Assembly: GCA_947177035.1 (NCBI GenBank)
Contig: CAMWSS010000007.1
Span: 21,796 to 85,795, forward strand
Direction: 5' to 3'
DNA length: 64,000 nt
Source: an uncultured Porphyromonadaceae bacterium
GTDB taxonomy: Bacteria > Bacteroidota > Bacteroidia > Bacteroidales > Muribaculaceae
The notes beneath the pieces were generated by a model that saw only the letters and a list, made by a program, of their open reading frames with translations, searched no databases and was not told the DNA's origin. The position numbers and the translations under genes are program-made. Of this stretch, positions 1 through 8,816 are shown piece by piece (position 1 is the first letter of the stretch; each line of letters begins with the position of its first letter).

Positions 1-1533
1 AATGACCTGAGGCTTCGGGCAAACATATCGGCTCTACTTGACATCGACATAAATAAAATCACCGGAGTACTGATCACCAGGCGAAGCATCGATGCGCGTC
101 AGCGCCGCGTAATGGTCAATCTGTCGGTGACAGTAAGCATTGACGAGCCCCCGCTACAGCCCGAATCGCTCGCCCTCCCTTTAAAATATGCCCGCGTGCC
201 CGACAACGCACCGCAGGTTGTGGTTGTCGGCGCAGGTCCGGCCGGCCTTTTTGCAGCATTGCGGCTGATTGAGGCAGGTATCAGACCTATAGTGCTCGAA
301 CGCGGCAAGGACGTTGACGCCAGGCGTCCTGACATGGCGCGAATCTGTCGTGAAGGTGTTGTAGATCCAGACAGCAACTATTGTTTCGGCGAAGGAGGTG
401 CCGGAGCTTTTTCGGACGGAAAGCTTTATACCCGAAGCAAAAAACGTGGTTCTGTTGAGAAAATCCTGTCGGTGTTCTATCGTCATGGAGCGTCGTCAGA
501 CATACTTGTCGACGCCCACCCTCACATAGGCACAGACCGACTGCCGGGTGTGATCAAGGCCATGCGCTCCACGATTATCGACTGTGGAGGTGAAGTCCGG
601 TTCAATTCTCGGGTCACAGATCTGATCTTGACCGAAGGAAATGTGACCGGGGTGACTCTCGCCGACGGATCAACTGTGTCTGGTCCGGTCATATTGGCAA
701 CCGGTCATTCTGCCCGCGATGTCTATTATCTGCTACAACGCCATGGCATCGCCATCGAAGCAAAAGGAATTGCGGTCGGAGTGCGGCTCGAACATCCTCA
801 GGAATTGATCGACCGGATTCAGTATCATTCGCCGGGAGGCCGCGGCAAATACCTTCCAGCGGCTGAATACTCCATGCTGACCAGAGTGGACGGTCGCGCT
901 GTCTATAGTTTCTGCATGTGTCCAGGCGGATTCGTAATTCCGGCATCAAGCGAGCCAGGACAACTGGTGGTCAATGGTATGTCTCCGTCAAACCGTGGCA
1001 CCAGATGGGCCAATTCCGGTATGGTAGTGGAAATTCTGCCTGAAGATATCGATGGCGATGATCCGCTGAAAATGATGACGTTCCAGATCGGAATCGAACA
1101 GCGTTTCTTTGCCGCATCGCCCGACGGGTCACAGAAAGCGCCGGCACAACGTCTCACGGATTTCATTGCCGGGAAGCAATCGTCTTCACTGGCCGACAGT
1201 TCATATGCTCCGGGGCTATATCCGGCACGAGTCGACCGATTGCTCCCGAAGAGCGTCGCATCCCGACTGCAAAAAGGATTTGCCGAATTCGGACGCAAGC
1301 AACGCGGATTTGTCACCGAACTCGCCACTGTTATCGGCGACGAGACCCGCACCTCTTCGCCGGTACGTATTCCCCGTATGCCTGACTCAATGTGCCACAT
1401 CGGAGTGGCGGGCCTTTATCCGGCCGGAGAAGGCGCCGGGTATGCCGGCGGAATTGTCAGTGCCGCAATCGATGGCGAACGCGTGGCCGAAGCTGTTATC
1501 CAGCAAATACAATCCACAATATCCGGCATATAA
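1..1533 (+). CDS. FAD-dependent dehydrogenase (NAD(FAD)-utilising family), 5' truncated by window edge
   Basis: The frame is open from base 1, so the start lies to the left of the window. The ATG at 112 is internal: residues upstream of it (around 85-111, a conserved-looking stretch ending RSIDARQRRV) match the N-terminal ferredoxin-like domain typical of this family. A dinucleotide-binding GAGPAG motif sits at about 229-250, and a second FAD-contact motif of the type PAGEGAGYAGG at about 1420-1455. The family consists of uncharacterised cytosolic flavoproteins of about 510-530 residues; the physiological substrate is unknown. The 3' end overlaps a convergent small ORF by 38 bases. Confidence 0.9.
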   Translation, partial: NDLRLRANISALLDIDINKITGVLITRRSIDARQRRVMVNLSVTVSIDEPPLQPESLALPLKYARVPDNAPQVVVVGAGPAGLFAALRLIEAGIRPIVLERGKDVDARRPDMARICREGVVDPDSNYCFGEGGAGAFSDGKLYTRSKKRGSVEKILSVFYRHGASSDILVDAHPHIGTDRLPGVIKAMRSTIIDCGGEVRFNSRVTDLILTEGNVTGVTLADGSTVSGPVILATGHSARDVYYLLQRHGIAIEAKGIAVGVRLEHPQELIDRIQYHSPGGRGKYLPAAEYSMLTRVDGRAVYSFCMCPGGFVIPASSEPGQLVVNGMSPSNRGTRWANSGMVVEILPEDIDGDDPLKMMTFQIGIEQRFFAASPDGSQKAPAQRLTDFIAGKQSSSLADSSYAPGLYPARVDRLLPKSVASRLQKGFAEFGRKQRGFVTELATVIGDETRTSSPVRIPRMPDSMCHIGVAGLYPAGEGAGYAGGIVSAAIDGERVAEAVIQQIQSTISGI

Positions 1534-1678
1534 TCAGCCCGGATATCGTATATATAATAGACCAGACGGTCCATCGGCGCAAAACATTGCCGTCCTTACG
1601 CCGTAACCATGCATATACCGACCCACACAGCAGGCCAAAGGCCACGGAGGCGATTATCCAGATCCATTTGCTTCCCAT
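1496..1678 (-). CDS. small membrane protein, hypothetical
   Basis: A short minus-strand ORF of 60 codons. It begins MGSKWIW and contains two hydrophobic helices, about residues 4-19 and 35-57, separated by a basic loop (RRKDGNVLRR). A longer in-frame start at 1717 would lie inside a perfect hairpin (1693-1744), so the ATG at 1678 is preferred. It lies just downstream of tpiA on the same strand, and its 3' end overlaps the end of the FAD dehydrogenase gene. I recognise no family. Composition and helix spacing look like a real small inner-membrane protein, but coding status is uncertain because no homologue comparison was possible. Confidence 0.45.
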   Translation of the reverse strand: MGSKWIWIIASVAFGLLCGSVYAWLRRKDGNVLRRWTVWSIIYTISGLIICRILWIVFAG

Positions 1679-1692
1679 ATCGAAAATAACAG

Positions 1693-1744
1693 TTTCGGCG
1701 GAATGCGTCTTCTGCAATTAGAGCAGAGAATCATTCCGCCGAAA
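1693..1744 (-). terminator. long hairpin downstream of tpiA
   Basis: A perfect 13-bp inverted repeat, 1693-1705 (TTTCGGCGGAATG) pairing with 1732-1744, with a second inner stem TCTGC/GCAGA. On the minus strand it starts about 25 bases after the tpiA stop. The trailing side has only a weak T-rich run, so it could be a terminator or a structured leader of the small ORF at 1496-1678. Confidence 0.6.
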
Positions 1745-1769
1745 AATCTTATACTCTATAGTCTGAAAA

Positions 1770-2528
1770 TCAGTTCCAGGCGTCAACAATGCCCATGAAA
1801 TCAGCTGCTGCGAGCGATGCGCCGCCGATCAGACCGCCGTCTACGTCAGGTTTTGCGAAGAGAGCCTTAGCGTTGCTGGCTTTGCAACTGCCGCCATAGA
1901 GAATCGAGCAGTTTTCAGCAACTTCCTTGCCATACTTTTCAGCGATGACACCACGGATGAAAGCGTGCATCTCCTGAGCCTGGTCGTCGGTTGCGGTCTT
2001 GCCGGTGCCGATAGCCCATACGGGTTCGTAAGCCAGAATCAGCTTGCCGAAATCTTCTGCGCTCAGATCAAACAGAGCTTCTTCGATCTGCGCTTTTACA
2101 ACGTTGAAGAAACTGCCGTCTTCACGCTGTTCGAGCACTTCGCCGATGCAGAAAATGGGAGTGAGATTGTTTTCCAGAGCCAGGTTGACTTTGGTCTTGA
2201 GGATTTCGGAAGTTTCTCCGTAATACTGACGGCGTTCGCTGTGACCGAGAATCACATATCCGGCACCTGTCGAAGCAACCATCGGAGCGGATACTTCGCC
2301 GGTGTAGGCGCCTTTGACATGGTCTGCGCAGTTTTCAGCGCCAAGACCGAGTTTGTTGCCGTCGATAACAGCAGCAACTGATGCGAGATGGGTGAAAGGA
2401 ACGCAGATAACCACGTCGCAATTCGGAGTCCGTGCTGCGAGAGCTTCATTCACATCTTTGGCCAGACCGACACCCTCGGCAAGAGTGGTGTTCATTTTCC
2501 AGTTGCCGGCTACAATTTTCTTTCTCAT
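1770..2528 (-). CDS. tpiA: triosephosphate isomerase
   Basis: Interconverts dihydroxyacetone phosphate and glyceraldehyde 3-phosphate in cytosolic glycolysis. It has 252 residues, normal for the family. The TIM-barrel hallmarks are present: GNWKMN with catalytic Lys11, the GHSERR segment with catalytic His96, [11 protein letters not shown] with catalytic Glu168, and the phosphate-binding LYGGS loop near residue 211. It starts at an ATG, and a Bacteroidetes-like -7 element lies about 45 bases upstream (2574-2581). It is transcribed apart from the polyprenyl synthase gene behind it, with about 90 bases between them. Confidence 0.98.
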   Translation of the reverse strand: MRKKIVAGNWKMNTTLAEGVGLAKDVNEALAARTPNCDVVICVPFTHLASVAAVIDGNKLGLGAENCADHVKGAYTGEVSAPMVASTGAGYVILGHSERRQYYGETSEILKTKVNLALENNLTPIFCIGEVLEQREDGSFFNVVKAQIEEALFDLSAEDFGKLILAYEPVWAIGTGKTATDDQAQEMHAFIRGVIAEKYGKEVAENCSILYGGSCKASNAKALFAKPDVDGGLIGGASLAAADFMGIVDAWN

Positions 2529-2573
2529 AATTGGTTATGTGATATTATTTTTAATAATGTTCTTTCAATAGTG

Positions 2574-2581
2574 CAAATTTA
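2574..2581 (-). promoter_or_regulatory. -7 element upstream of tpiA
   Basis: The minus strand reads TAAATTTG, matching the Bacteroidetes TAnnTTTG element, about 45 bases upstream of the tpiA ATG. No TTTG is seen at the usual 19-21 base spacing. Confidence 0.5.
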
Positions 2582-2617
2582 CGATTTTTTCTGCAAAAAA
2601 CGAGCTGTCGCCACATG

Positions 2618-3574
2618 TTATTTTTCACGTAACGACAGATTATGAGTCAGCGATGCAAACCATTCATGATCGGCACTGCTCATATTCACCATATCAAGTG
2701 CAGAGAGCGCGGCGGCGGCATATGAGTCTATCAGTTCATGAATTCTGGCCGGCAGGCGCAATTCTTCATACACAGCCTTGACAGCGTCAATTTTCTCCTG
2801 CGTGCGTCCGGCATTTATCCATTTGTCGATACGGTCTGGGGCTTCCTGCATGGCGGTGATAAGCAACCACGTTTTTTTATCATTCAGAATATCTCCGCCG
2901 GTGTTCTTGCCGAATGTGGCTGGATCGCCGAATGTGTCGAGATAGTCGTCCTGCAGCTGAAAGGCAAGTCCGAGATTCACAGCAAATTCATTCAACTGCC
3001 TGACAGTCGCCTCAGACGCGTCGGCCATCAGCGCCCCCATCTGGCAGGCACATCCCAACAGCACTGAAGTTTTCAGCCTGATCATCTCCATATATTCATT
3101 CACGGTGACGTCAGAGCGGCTTTCAAAATCCATATCCATCTGCTGGCCTTCATAAATCTGTATCGCTGTGTTGTTAAATATGTCGAGCACAGACGGCAGT
3201 TTGTCAGATGGACATTTGGCCACAATCTGAGTCGCGAGCGTCAGCATCGTGTCTCCGCTGAGTATCGCAGTAGTGTCATTCCATTTGCAATGCACTGTCG
3301 GACGCCCGCGACGCGAATCAGCCCGATCCATAACATCGTCGTGGAGCAACGTGAAATTATGAAACAACTCCACCCCCAAAGCCTGGTTCAATGCTTCTTC
3401 CGGATACACGCCTAACGCCTGACAGGTGGCCAGACATAGAAGGGGACGCAGACGTTTTCCGCCTCCATTCATTGTGTAACGTATCGGTTCGTATAGTCCA
3501 GGCAGACGGTCTGGAAGTGGCAACCGGGAAATACCCCGGTCAATCATCTCCATCAATTCTGAAGTGTCAATCAT
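2618..3574 (-). CDS. polyprenyl (geranylgeranyl/farnesyl-type) diphosphate synthase
   Basis: A trans-prenyltransferase condensing isopentenyl diphosphate with an allylic diphosphate. It has 318 residues. The first Asp-rich motif is DDVMD (79-83), the second DDYLD (209-213), with GGGKRLRP at 37-44 and FQLQDD just before the second motif. Chain-length specificity cannot be read safely; Bacteroidales proteins of this kind are usually annotated as geranylgeranyl or farnesyl diphosphate synthases. The ATG start is preceded by a TAATTTTG -7 element at 3597-3604, about 20 bases away, so the leader is short. Confidence 0.93.
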   Translation of the reverse strand: MIDTSELMEMIDRGISRLPLPDRLPGLYEPIRYTMNGGGKRLRPLLCLATCQALGVYPEEALNQALGVELFHNFTLLHDDVMDRADSRRGRPTVHCKWNDTTAILSGDTMLTLATQIVAKCPSDKLPSVLDIFNNTAIQIYEGQQMDMDFESRSDVTVNEYMEMIRLKTSVLLGCACQMGALMADASEATVRQLNEFAVNLGLAFQLQDDYLDTFGDPATFGKNTGGDILNDKKTWLLITAMQEAPDRIDKWINAGRTQEKIDAVKAVYEELRLPARIHELIDSYAAAALSALDMVNMSSADHEWFASLTHNLSLREK

Positions 3575-3596
3575 CGGATATTGTAGTTTAGCGCTG

Positions 3597-3604
3597 CAAA
3601 ATTA
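3597..3604 (-). promoter_or_regulatory. -7 element upstream of the polyprenyl synthase gene
   Basis: The minus strand reads TAATTTTG (TAnnTTTG consensus), about 20 bases ahead of the start codon. No clear -33 TTTG was found at the expected distance. Confidence 0.5.
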
Positions 3605-3700
3605 ATGAAAAAACACGACATGAGCCTCATCTGAATCAGTTAATTATATTTCATTGTCTCAAATTTGATGTGGTTGTGTGAAATTTTCAAAAAATAATTG

Positions 3701-3708
3701 TATATTTG
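3701..3708 (+). promoter_or_regulatory. -7 element for the secreted-protein operon
   Basis: TATATTTG matches TAnnTTTG. A loose -33 (TTGTGTG, 3674-3680) lies about 20 bases upstream. The first gene starts at 3751, giving a leader of roughly 40 bases. Confidence 0.55.
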
Positions 3709-3750
3709 TGCCAAATATTTTCTTTTATTAACAACTCATAATTTTAAACG

Positions 3751-5670
3751 ATGAAGAAAGTCCTTAGCCTGATGCTTTGTATCGCTGTTGCAGCGGGCCT
3801 GAGCAACTTCGCGCAAGCAAGTGTGGTGACTCGAGATCTCGGTTATGTAAGCACCGATGAGTACGTCTATGACTGCACTGGTTTCAATAATGGTTCTAAA
3901 TCCGCAGTCGGCGTTTCATGTGCCATCCGCCTTGACGCTGAAACAATGAATGGAGTAAGCGGCGCATCTTTCACCGCCGTGAAGGTGGCATGGGATAGCC
4001 GGAATATGGCAAAAGGAGCTAAGGTGTGGCTTCGCAAATCATATGATGGCGAAGACCTTGCCTCTGGCACTGCAGATCTGAGATTCGGCTGGAACACTGT
4101 CAAATTCGACACTCCCTATCCTATTGACGAGAACTGTGGCGAACTGATGTTTGGCGTCGACGTTGTGGCTCAGCCTAATGAATACTTTTTTGCGACTTCG
4201 GTCTATGGCGGACGCAACATCCCCAATGTCTGCTTTCTGGTCAATCATGAAGAATATAAACAATATGGCAAGGATGCCATACTCGACGTAAGCTGGCTGC
4301 AGGAAGAATATCCCGGCTCTTGCTTCATGATTCTGGCAGCCGGCACTGTGGAATTTACTCCCGACGCATTCCCCGACCGAGTAGCCATCAGCAAGCTGGA
4401 ATACAACCCGATGGTCACGGACGCGCGTCCGGCATCGGCAATCATGTCGGTCACGAACTCCGGCTCAAACGACGTGTCGACTCTGACTTTCTCATATCAG
4501 CTTGAAGATCGTACAAGAGAGTATGATCTGCCTCTGTCGGCTCCTATTCAGTCTGGTCGTTCCGCCAAGCTCACAGTTCCGATGATCGCGCTTGGCAGCG
4601 GCGAACACACCGTCTCGATTTCCAAGGTCAACGATCTGCCTAACAAGATCTCGACCTCCAAAACAGCCGACCTGCTCTGCATTCCAGAAGCAGTAGCGAC
4701 AGCCAATCAACGCCGCTGTCTGCTGGAATGGTTTGCAAGTGAAACTTCATATCAGACTCCTAAAATTTTTGAATCGTGCCTCTGGCCTATATATGAGCCG
4801 CTTCAAGACAGAATGTCGCTTGTCATACACCACATCAGCGACCAGTTCATGATCGGCGACAACGAAGATCTCCAACTGGCCCTGGCTCTGTCGGACAACA
4901 CATCTGTTCAATGCCCGTCAATGGCCCTTGACCGTTCGCGCCAGATGTCAAATCCGGTGATTGAGGCTGGAAATGTGACATACAGCACTCCGACACCCGA
5001 AGGTGGAGTCATGAACTCTGTATTTACTGAAGCATCTTCCATTCCCACTTTCGCCGACCTGATCGCGGAATCAGTATATGACCCGCAGTCCGGATTCGCC
5101 ACCATCGCTATCAACGGTTCAATCGCCGACAATGTGCTCCCTGACGATGAAAATCTCAGACTCACAGTCTATGTGACCGAAGATTACGTATATTCCAACT
5201 CTCAGGAATATCCGTCAGAAAGCGGAAACCCCGATGATCCGAACCCCGGCGAATTCTACCACATGGCCGTAATCCGCCAGCAGCCCACCCCGATGGACGG
5301 TGAGGAGTTGACTGAACACAGCGGAGATTTCACTCGCACATATAAAATCGAGATCGACCCCACCTGGAAACCGGCCGACATGAAAGTCATTGCCGTAATC
5401 AACCGCACTCTGTCCGCCACACTGGCCAACCGCAATGTGATCAACGTAGCCGAAACGGAAATGGACCCCGATGGTGCTTCAATTTCAGCTGTGTCAGCCG
5501 ACGGCCAGACCATTGTCACCGTCAAAAACGGATCGGCCACAGTCAATGGCTCGACCGAAGGCGTTGAAGTATACACCGCGGCCGGCATACGTGTGAACAA
5601 TTCACAGCTTCGCCCCGGTGTCTATGTGGTACGCATGGAAAATACTGTAGCTAAAATCATTGTCAGATAA
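3751..5670 (+). CDS. secreted Omp28-like protein lacking the CxxC, with sorting-type C-terminal tail
   Basis: 639 residues with a clear signal peptide (MKKVLSLMLC... ending FAQA at about 23). An N-terminal beta-rich region is followed by a segment around residues 320-400 that aligns by eye with the thioredoxin-like Omp28 region of the downstream paralogue: LLEWFASETSYQTPK here against LVEEFTSMTCVNCPF there, followed by a similar HH...PSMALDRS stretch. The two redox cysteines are replaced by Ser333 and Thr336. The last ~70 residues end VYTAAGIRVNN...LRPGVYVVRM...IIVR, typical of type IX secretion/Por-like sorting tails, so surface or extracellular location is inferred. The stop overlaps the next start by one base (TAATG). 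Function unknown. Confidence 0.8.
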   Translation: MKKVLSLMLCIAVAAGLSNFAQASVVTRDLGYVSTDEYVYDCTGFNNGSKSAVGVSCAIRLDAETMNGVSGASFTAVKVAWDSRNMAKGAKVWLRKSYDGEDLASGTADLRFGWNTVKFDTPYPIDENCGELMFGVDVVAQPNEYFFATSVYGGRNIPNVCFLVNHEEYKQYGKDAILDVSWLQEEYPGSCFMILAAGTVEFTPDAFPDRVAISKLEYNPMVTDARPASAIMSVTNSGSNDVSTLTFSYQLEDRTREYDLPLSAPIQSGRSAKLTVPMIALGSGEHTVSISKVNDLPNKISTSKTADLLCIPEAVATANQRRCLLEWFASETSYQTPKIFESCLWPIYEPLQDRMSLVIHHISDQFMIGDNEDLQLALALSDNTSVQCPSMALDRSRQMSNPVIEAGNVTYSTPTPEGGVMNSVFTEASSIPTFADLIAESVYDPQSGFATIAINGSIADNVLPDDENLRLTVYVTEDYVYSNSQEYPSESGNPDDPNPGEFYHMAVIRQQPTPMDGEELTEHSGDFTRTYKIEIDPTWKPADMKVIAVINRTLSATLANRNVINVAETEMDPDGASISAVSADGQTIVTVKNGSATVNGSTEGVEVYTAAGIRVNNSQLRPGVYVVRMENTVAKIIVR

Positions 5671-7568
5671 TGAATAAGAATCTGTTGATATCTGCCGCGA
5701 TGCTCCTTGCCGGGGGCATCGCGGCAACATCGGCCGACGCTGCTTCGCCAATGCATTTTGGGTTCGCTCCGGCCGATGCGTCTCTGGACGACTCCTCTTC
5801 GCAAGGCTCTGGGCGCAACAACTATATCGAGGCCGTCATCAGGCTCTCGCCTTCGGAGTATCCAGAGCTCCAGGCCCTCAAAGGCTCGAAAGTCACAGGC
5901 ATACGCTGCCGGCTTCGCACTGAATATCGCAACCCGACCGGAAAGAAATTCTCAGCTATCAGCGCCTATCAGGGTTCGCTTGACGCCGAACCGGTGCGTC
6001 AGACCGTGCATTTTGCCGAAGGATGGAATGAATTTTCGTTTGACGAGCCTTTTGTTCTCGGTGACGAAGATCTCTATGTCGGCTATCAGGTTTTTGAACT
6101 GCAGGGTTCTCCACATCCGATCCTGTCCTATAAGCCTGCGTATGTCCCCGGCAGCTACTACATAAATCTGAACCGTCAGGGCTGGCAGACATTTGATGAC
6201 AAAGGCGCCCTTCAGATCGAGGCCATAATCGAGCCGGAAAGTTCCCCGGCGCCCGCCGCACTGGCAACCGTCTGCGAACATCCTCTGATCGTTGCCCCCG
6301 AAACAGCCTTTGACGGTAAGATATACATTCGAAACCTTTCGGCCGAGCCGATCAACTCAGCCACAGTCACAGTCACGGACTCTCACGGCAACCAGACTGA
6401 CAGAATCGACATCACGCTCGACGAGCCAATTTCTGCTTATGACGGAAAAGTGCTGTCAGGCTACTCCATCATCACTGGAGCCGACGTTGCAGTCGACGTG
6501 CCGCACACTCTGACAGTCACAGCCATCAACGGCAACGAGACATCGCTCACCCACCCTGTCACCCAGACATTCTATGTGTCACACGATGCATTCAACCGCG
6601 TGCCGCTTGTTGAGGAATTCACCTCTATGACGTGCGTCAACTGCCCGTTCATGTTCTATTATCTTGAAGAGGCTCTCCATAACTTCGGACAACAATACGT
6701 TTACGTCAGCCACCACTCCGGCTTCAACTATGATGTGTTTACTTCGAAGGTAGACCGCGACATGGAATATATGTTTGCCGGCAACAAGCGCAATCCGACC
6801 ATGATGGTCGACCGCACTATCTGGCCTGGCTTCGGTGGCGAACTGATGGTAGGCGCAACCTCGGAGAATAACGGCAACAAATACCTGTCAATCCTCAACT
6901 TGGCATTGCACACTCCGGCGCTTGCATCGGTCAACGTATCGGCTAACGACGAAACAATTACGGTGAGCGGTCGCGTCGGCCTCGGCGACAAAACAACCGA
7001 CGGCAATGTGGTCATATCCACATATCTGATCGAAGACGGGCTGAGCACAGACATCTATCCTCAGGAAGGAATCACCTCGAACATGGCAGATGATGCGCCG
7101 GCTGATCTTCGCGAAAAATTCCGTCACAACGGCATCATTCGGGTCAATCTGAGCACCGCCTCCATGGGCGACACACTTGACATCGATGCCGACGGATACT
7201 ATTCCGTCTCCTATCCCGCTCCTGAATTCAACAAATTATGGAAACGCGAAAATTGTCATTACGTATCGATCCTTCATCGCAATTCTGAGTCGGATCTCCG
7301 TGACAACATCGTGCTGAACGCCGGCGATTCTCGCCCGTTTGACCCCAACTCCATACCGGGTGTCACAGTGGCCGCCAAAGGCAAACTTAAAGTATTCGTC
7401 GACAATGACGGACGCATCAACGTGGTGTCACCTGCCGTTTCCGTTAAAGTCTGCGATATAAACGGACGCACTGTCGATCCGTCAAGCCCCCAGCCCAACG
7501 GCATATACGTTGTTGCGGCCGTGTTGCCCGACGGGACTTCAGCCACAGCCAAAGTCGCCGTTCGTTAA
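5670..7568 (+). CDS. Omp28-related secreted protein with CxxC and sorting-type tail
   Basis: 632 residues with a signal peptide ending about residue 24 (ATSADA). The central domain contains EEFTSMTCVNCPF with Cys322 and Cys325, then a VSHHSG motif and a NPTMMVDRT strand. This is the layout of Omp28-type thioredoxin-like outer membrane proteins, first known from Porphyromonas gingivalis. The C-terminus (VKVCDINGRTVD...GIYVVAAV...AKVAVR) resembles a type IX sorting tail. It is coupled by one-base overlaps to the CxxC-less paralogue upstream and to the LolC/E-like permease downstream. Whether it has disulfide oxidoreductase activity is not known. Confidence 0.82.
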   Translation: MNKNLLISAAMLLAGGIAATSADAASPMHFGFAPADASLDDSSSQGSGRNNYIEAVIRLSPSEYPELQALKGSKVTGIRCRLRTEYRNPTGKKFSAISAYQGSLDAEPVRQTVHFAEGWNEFSFDEPFVLGDEDLYVGYQVFELQGSPHPILSYKPAYVPGSYYINLNRQGWQTFDDKGALQIEAIIEPESSPAPAALATVCEHPLIVAPETAFDGKIYIRNLSAEPINSATVTVTDSHGNQTDRIDITLDEPISAYDGKVLSGYSIITGADVAVDVPHTLTVTAINGNETSLTHPVTQTFYVSHDAFNRVPLVEEFTSMTCVNCPFMFYYLEEALHNFGQQYVYVSHHSGFNYDVFTSKVDRDMEYMFAGNKRNPTMMVDRTIWPGFGGELMVGATSENNGNKYLSILNLALHTPALASVNVSANDETITVSGRVGLGDKTTDGNVVISTYLIEDGLSTDIYPQEGITSNMADDAPADLREKFRHNGIIRVNLSTASMGDTLDIDADGYYSVSYPAPEFNKLWKRENCHYVSILHRNSESDLRDNIVLNAGDSRPFDPNSIPGVTVAAKGKLKVFVDNDGRINVVSPAVSVKVCDINGRTVDPSSPQPNGIYVVAAVLPDGTSATAKVAVR

Positions 7569-8797
7569 TGTCGAAAACATCACTGCTGATAGCATTTCGC
7601 TATCTATTCTCACGCAAAAGCCACTCCGTCGTCAACGTCATCTCTGCGGTGACAGTCGCCGGAGTGGCTGTTGCCGTTGCGGCCATGGTGGTAGTAATGT
7701 CCGTTTTCAATGGATTCAACTCATTGATCGCGTCACGCCTGAGCGGGCTTGATCCTATGCTCAAAGTCGAATCGGCCGCATCTCCCGGCAAGGCGTTTGC
7801 CAACGCGGATTCCCTCGCCGCTCTCATTGAGTCGTTACCGGAAATCGCCACGGCCACTCCCACTGTAGAGCAGCGCGCCCTGGCTATGATCGGCCAATAT
7901 CAGACCCCCGTAAGAGTCAAGGGAGTCTGCGTTGACTCCTACCGCAAAGTGGCAAATCTCGATTCCGTCATCATCGACGGATACCCGTGGGACGACTTCC
8001 ACCCGTGCGCTCCGCCTTCGGTGCTTAGCGTCGGTGTCGCCAACGCGTTGCGCGCACCAATAGGCACATCCCATCTTCTTCATCTCTATGCCCCCCGCCG
8101 GATAGGTCGGATAAATCCCGCCAACCCGGCAGCCGCGTTCCGCGCCGATTCAGCCTCGCTGAGCGCAGTATTTGCAGTCAACCAGCCGGAATTTGACGCC
8201 GATATGGTATATGTGCCGATCAGCCTGGCAAGAAAACTTTTTCAATTCACAACAGAAGCGACTGCAATCGAAATCGGGACAAAGCCAGGCGCAGATATCG
8301 GCTATGCAGCCAAAGCCATAGCCGGACTGCTCGGCCCTGAATACGCCGTCATGGACCGCATGGAGCAACACAAATCATCCTTCAGGATCGTCAACGTGGA
8401 AAAATGGATGAGTTTCTTTCTGTTGGCATTTATTCTGCTGATAGCCTCTTTCAACGTAATATCCACAATGACACTGCTGATTATTGAAAAAGAACCGAAT
8501 GCCTACACTCTCAAAGCGATTGGCGCTTCATCCAGGTTCATTCGTTCCATCTATTCACTTCAGAGCGTCTTCATCACAATGGCCGGAGCTCTGGCCGGAG
8601 CTCTGGCCGGCTCATTGCTGAGTCTCGGGCAGCAGACCTTCGGATGGATCAAACTCGCCGCTGATCCGGCATCACTCAGCCTCAGTGCCTATCCGGTGGA
8701 ATTTCATGCCGTCGATCTCATTCCGATACTTCTGACTGCGGCAATAATCGGCAGTGCAACGGCGTTTGTGACAACCCGCCTGACAGCGCGACACTGA
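7568..8797 (+). CDS. LolC/LolE-type ABC transporter permease (FtsX family)
   Basis: 409 residues. An N-terminal transmembrane helix follows FRYLFSRKSHSVVNVIS (about residues 10-45), then a large periplasmic MacB-like domain (about 50-265). Three C-terminal helices follow, with the FtsX-like segment LLIASFNVISTMTLLIIEKEPNAYTLKAIGAS. LolC/E-type proteins extract lipoproteins from the inner membrane together with a LolD ATPase; no LolD gene is adjacent, so the ATPase must be elsewhere. The start is fixed by the TAATG overlap with the Omp28-like gene. The link with two surface-protein genes suggests envelope biogenesis. Confidence 0.88.
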   Translation: MSKTSLLIAFRYLFSRKSHSVVNVISAVTVAGVAVAVAAMVVVMSVFNGFNSLIASRLSGLDPMLKVESAASPGKAFANADSLAALIESLPEIATATPTVEQRALAMIGQYQTPVRVKGVCVDSYRKVANLDSVIIDGYPWDDFHPCAPPSVLSVGVANALRAPIGTSHLLHLYAPRRIGRINPANPAAAFRADSASLSAVFAVNQPEFDADMVYVPISLARKLFQFTTEATAIEIGTKPGADIGYAAKAIAGLLGPEYAVMDRMEQHKSSFRIVNVEKWMSFFLLAFILLIASFNVISTMTLLIIEKEPNAYTLKAIGASSRFIRSIYSLQSVFITMAGALAGALAGSLLSLGQQTFGWIKLAADPASLSLSAYPVEFHAVDLIPILLTAAIIGSATAFVTTRLTARH

Positions 8798-8816
8798 ATC
8801 CGGTGTTGGCGGAATC

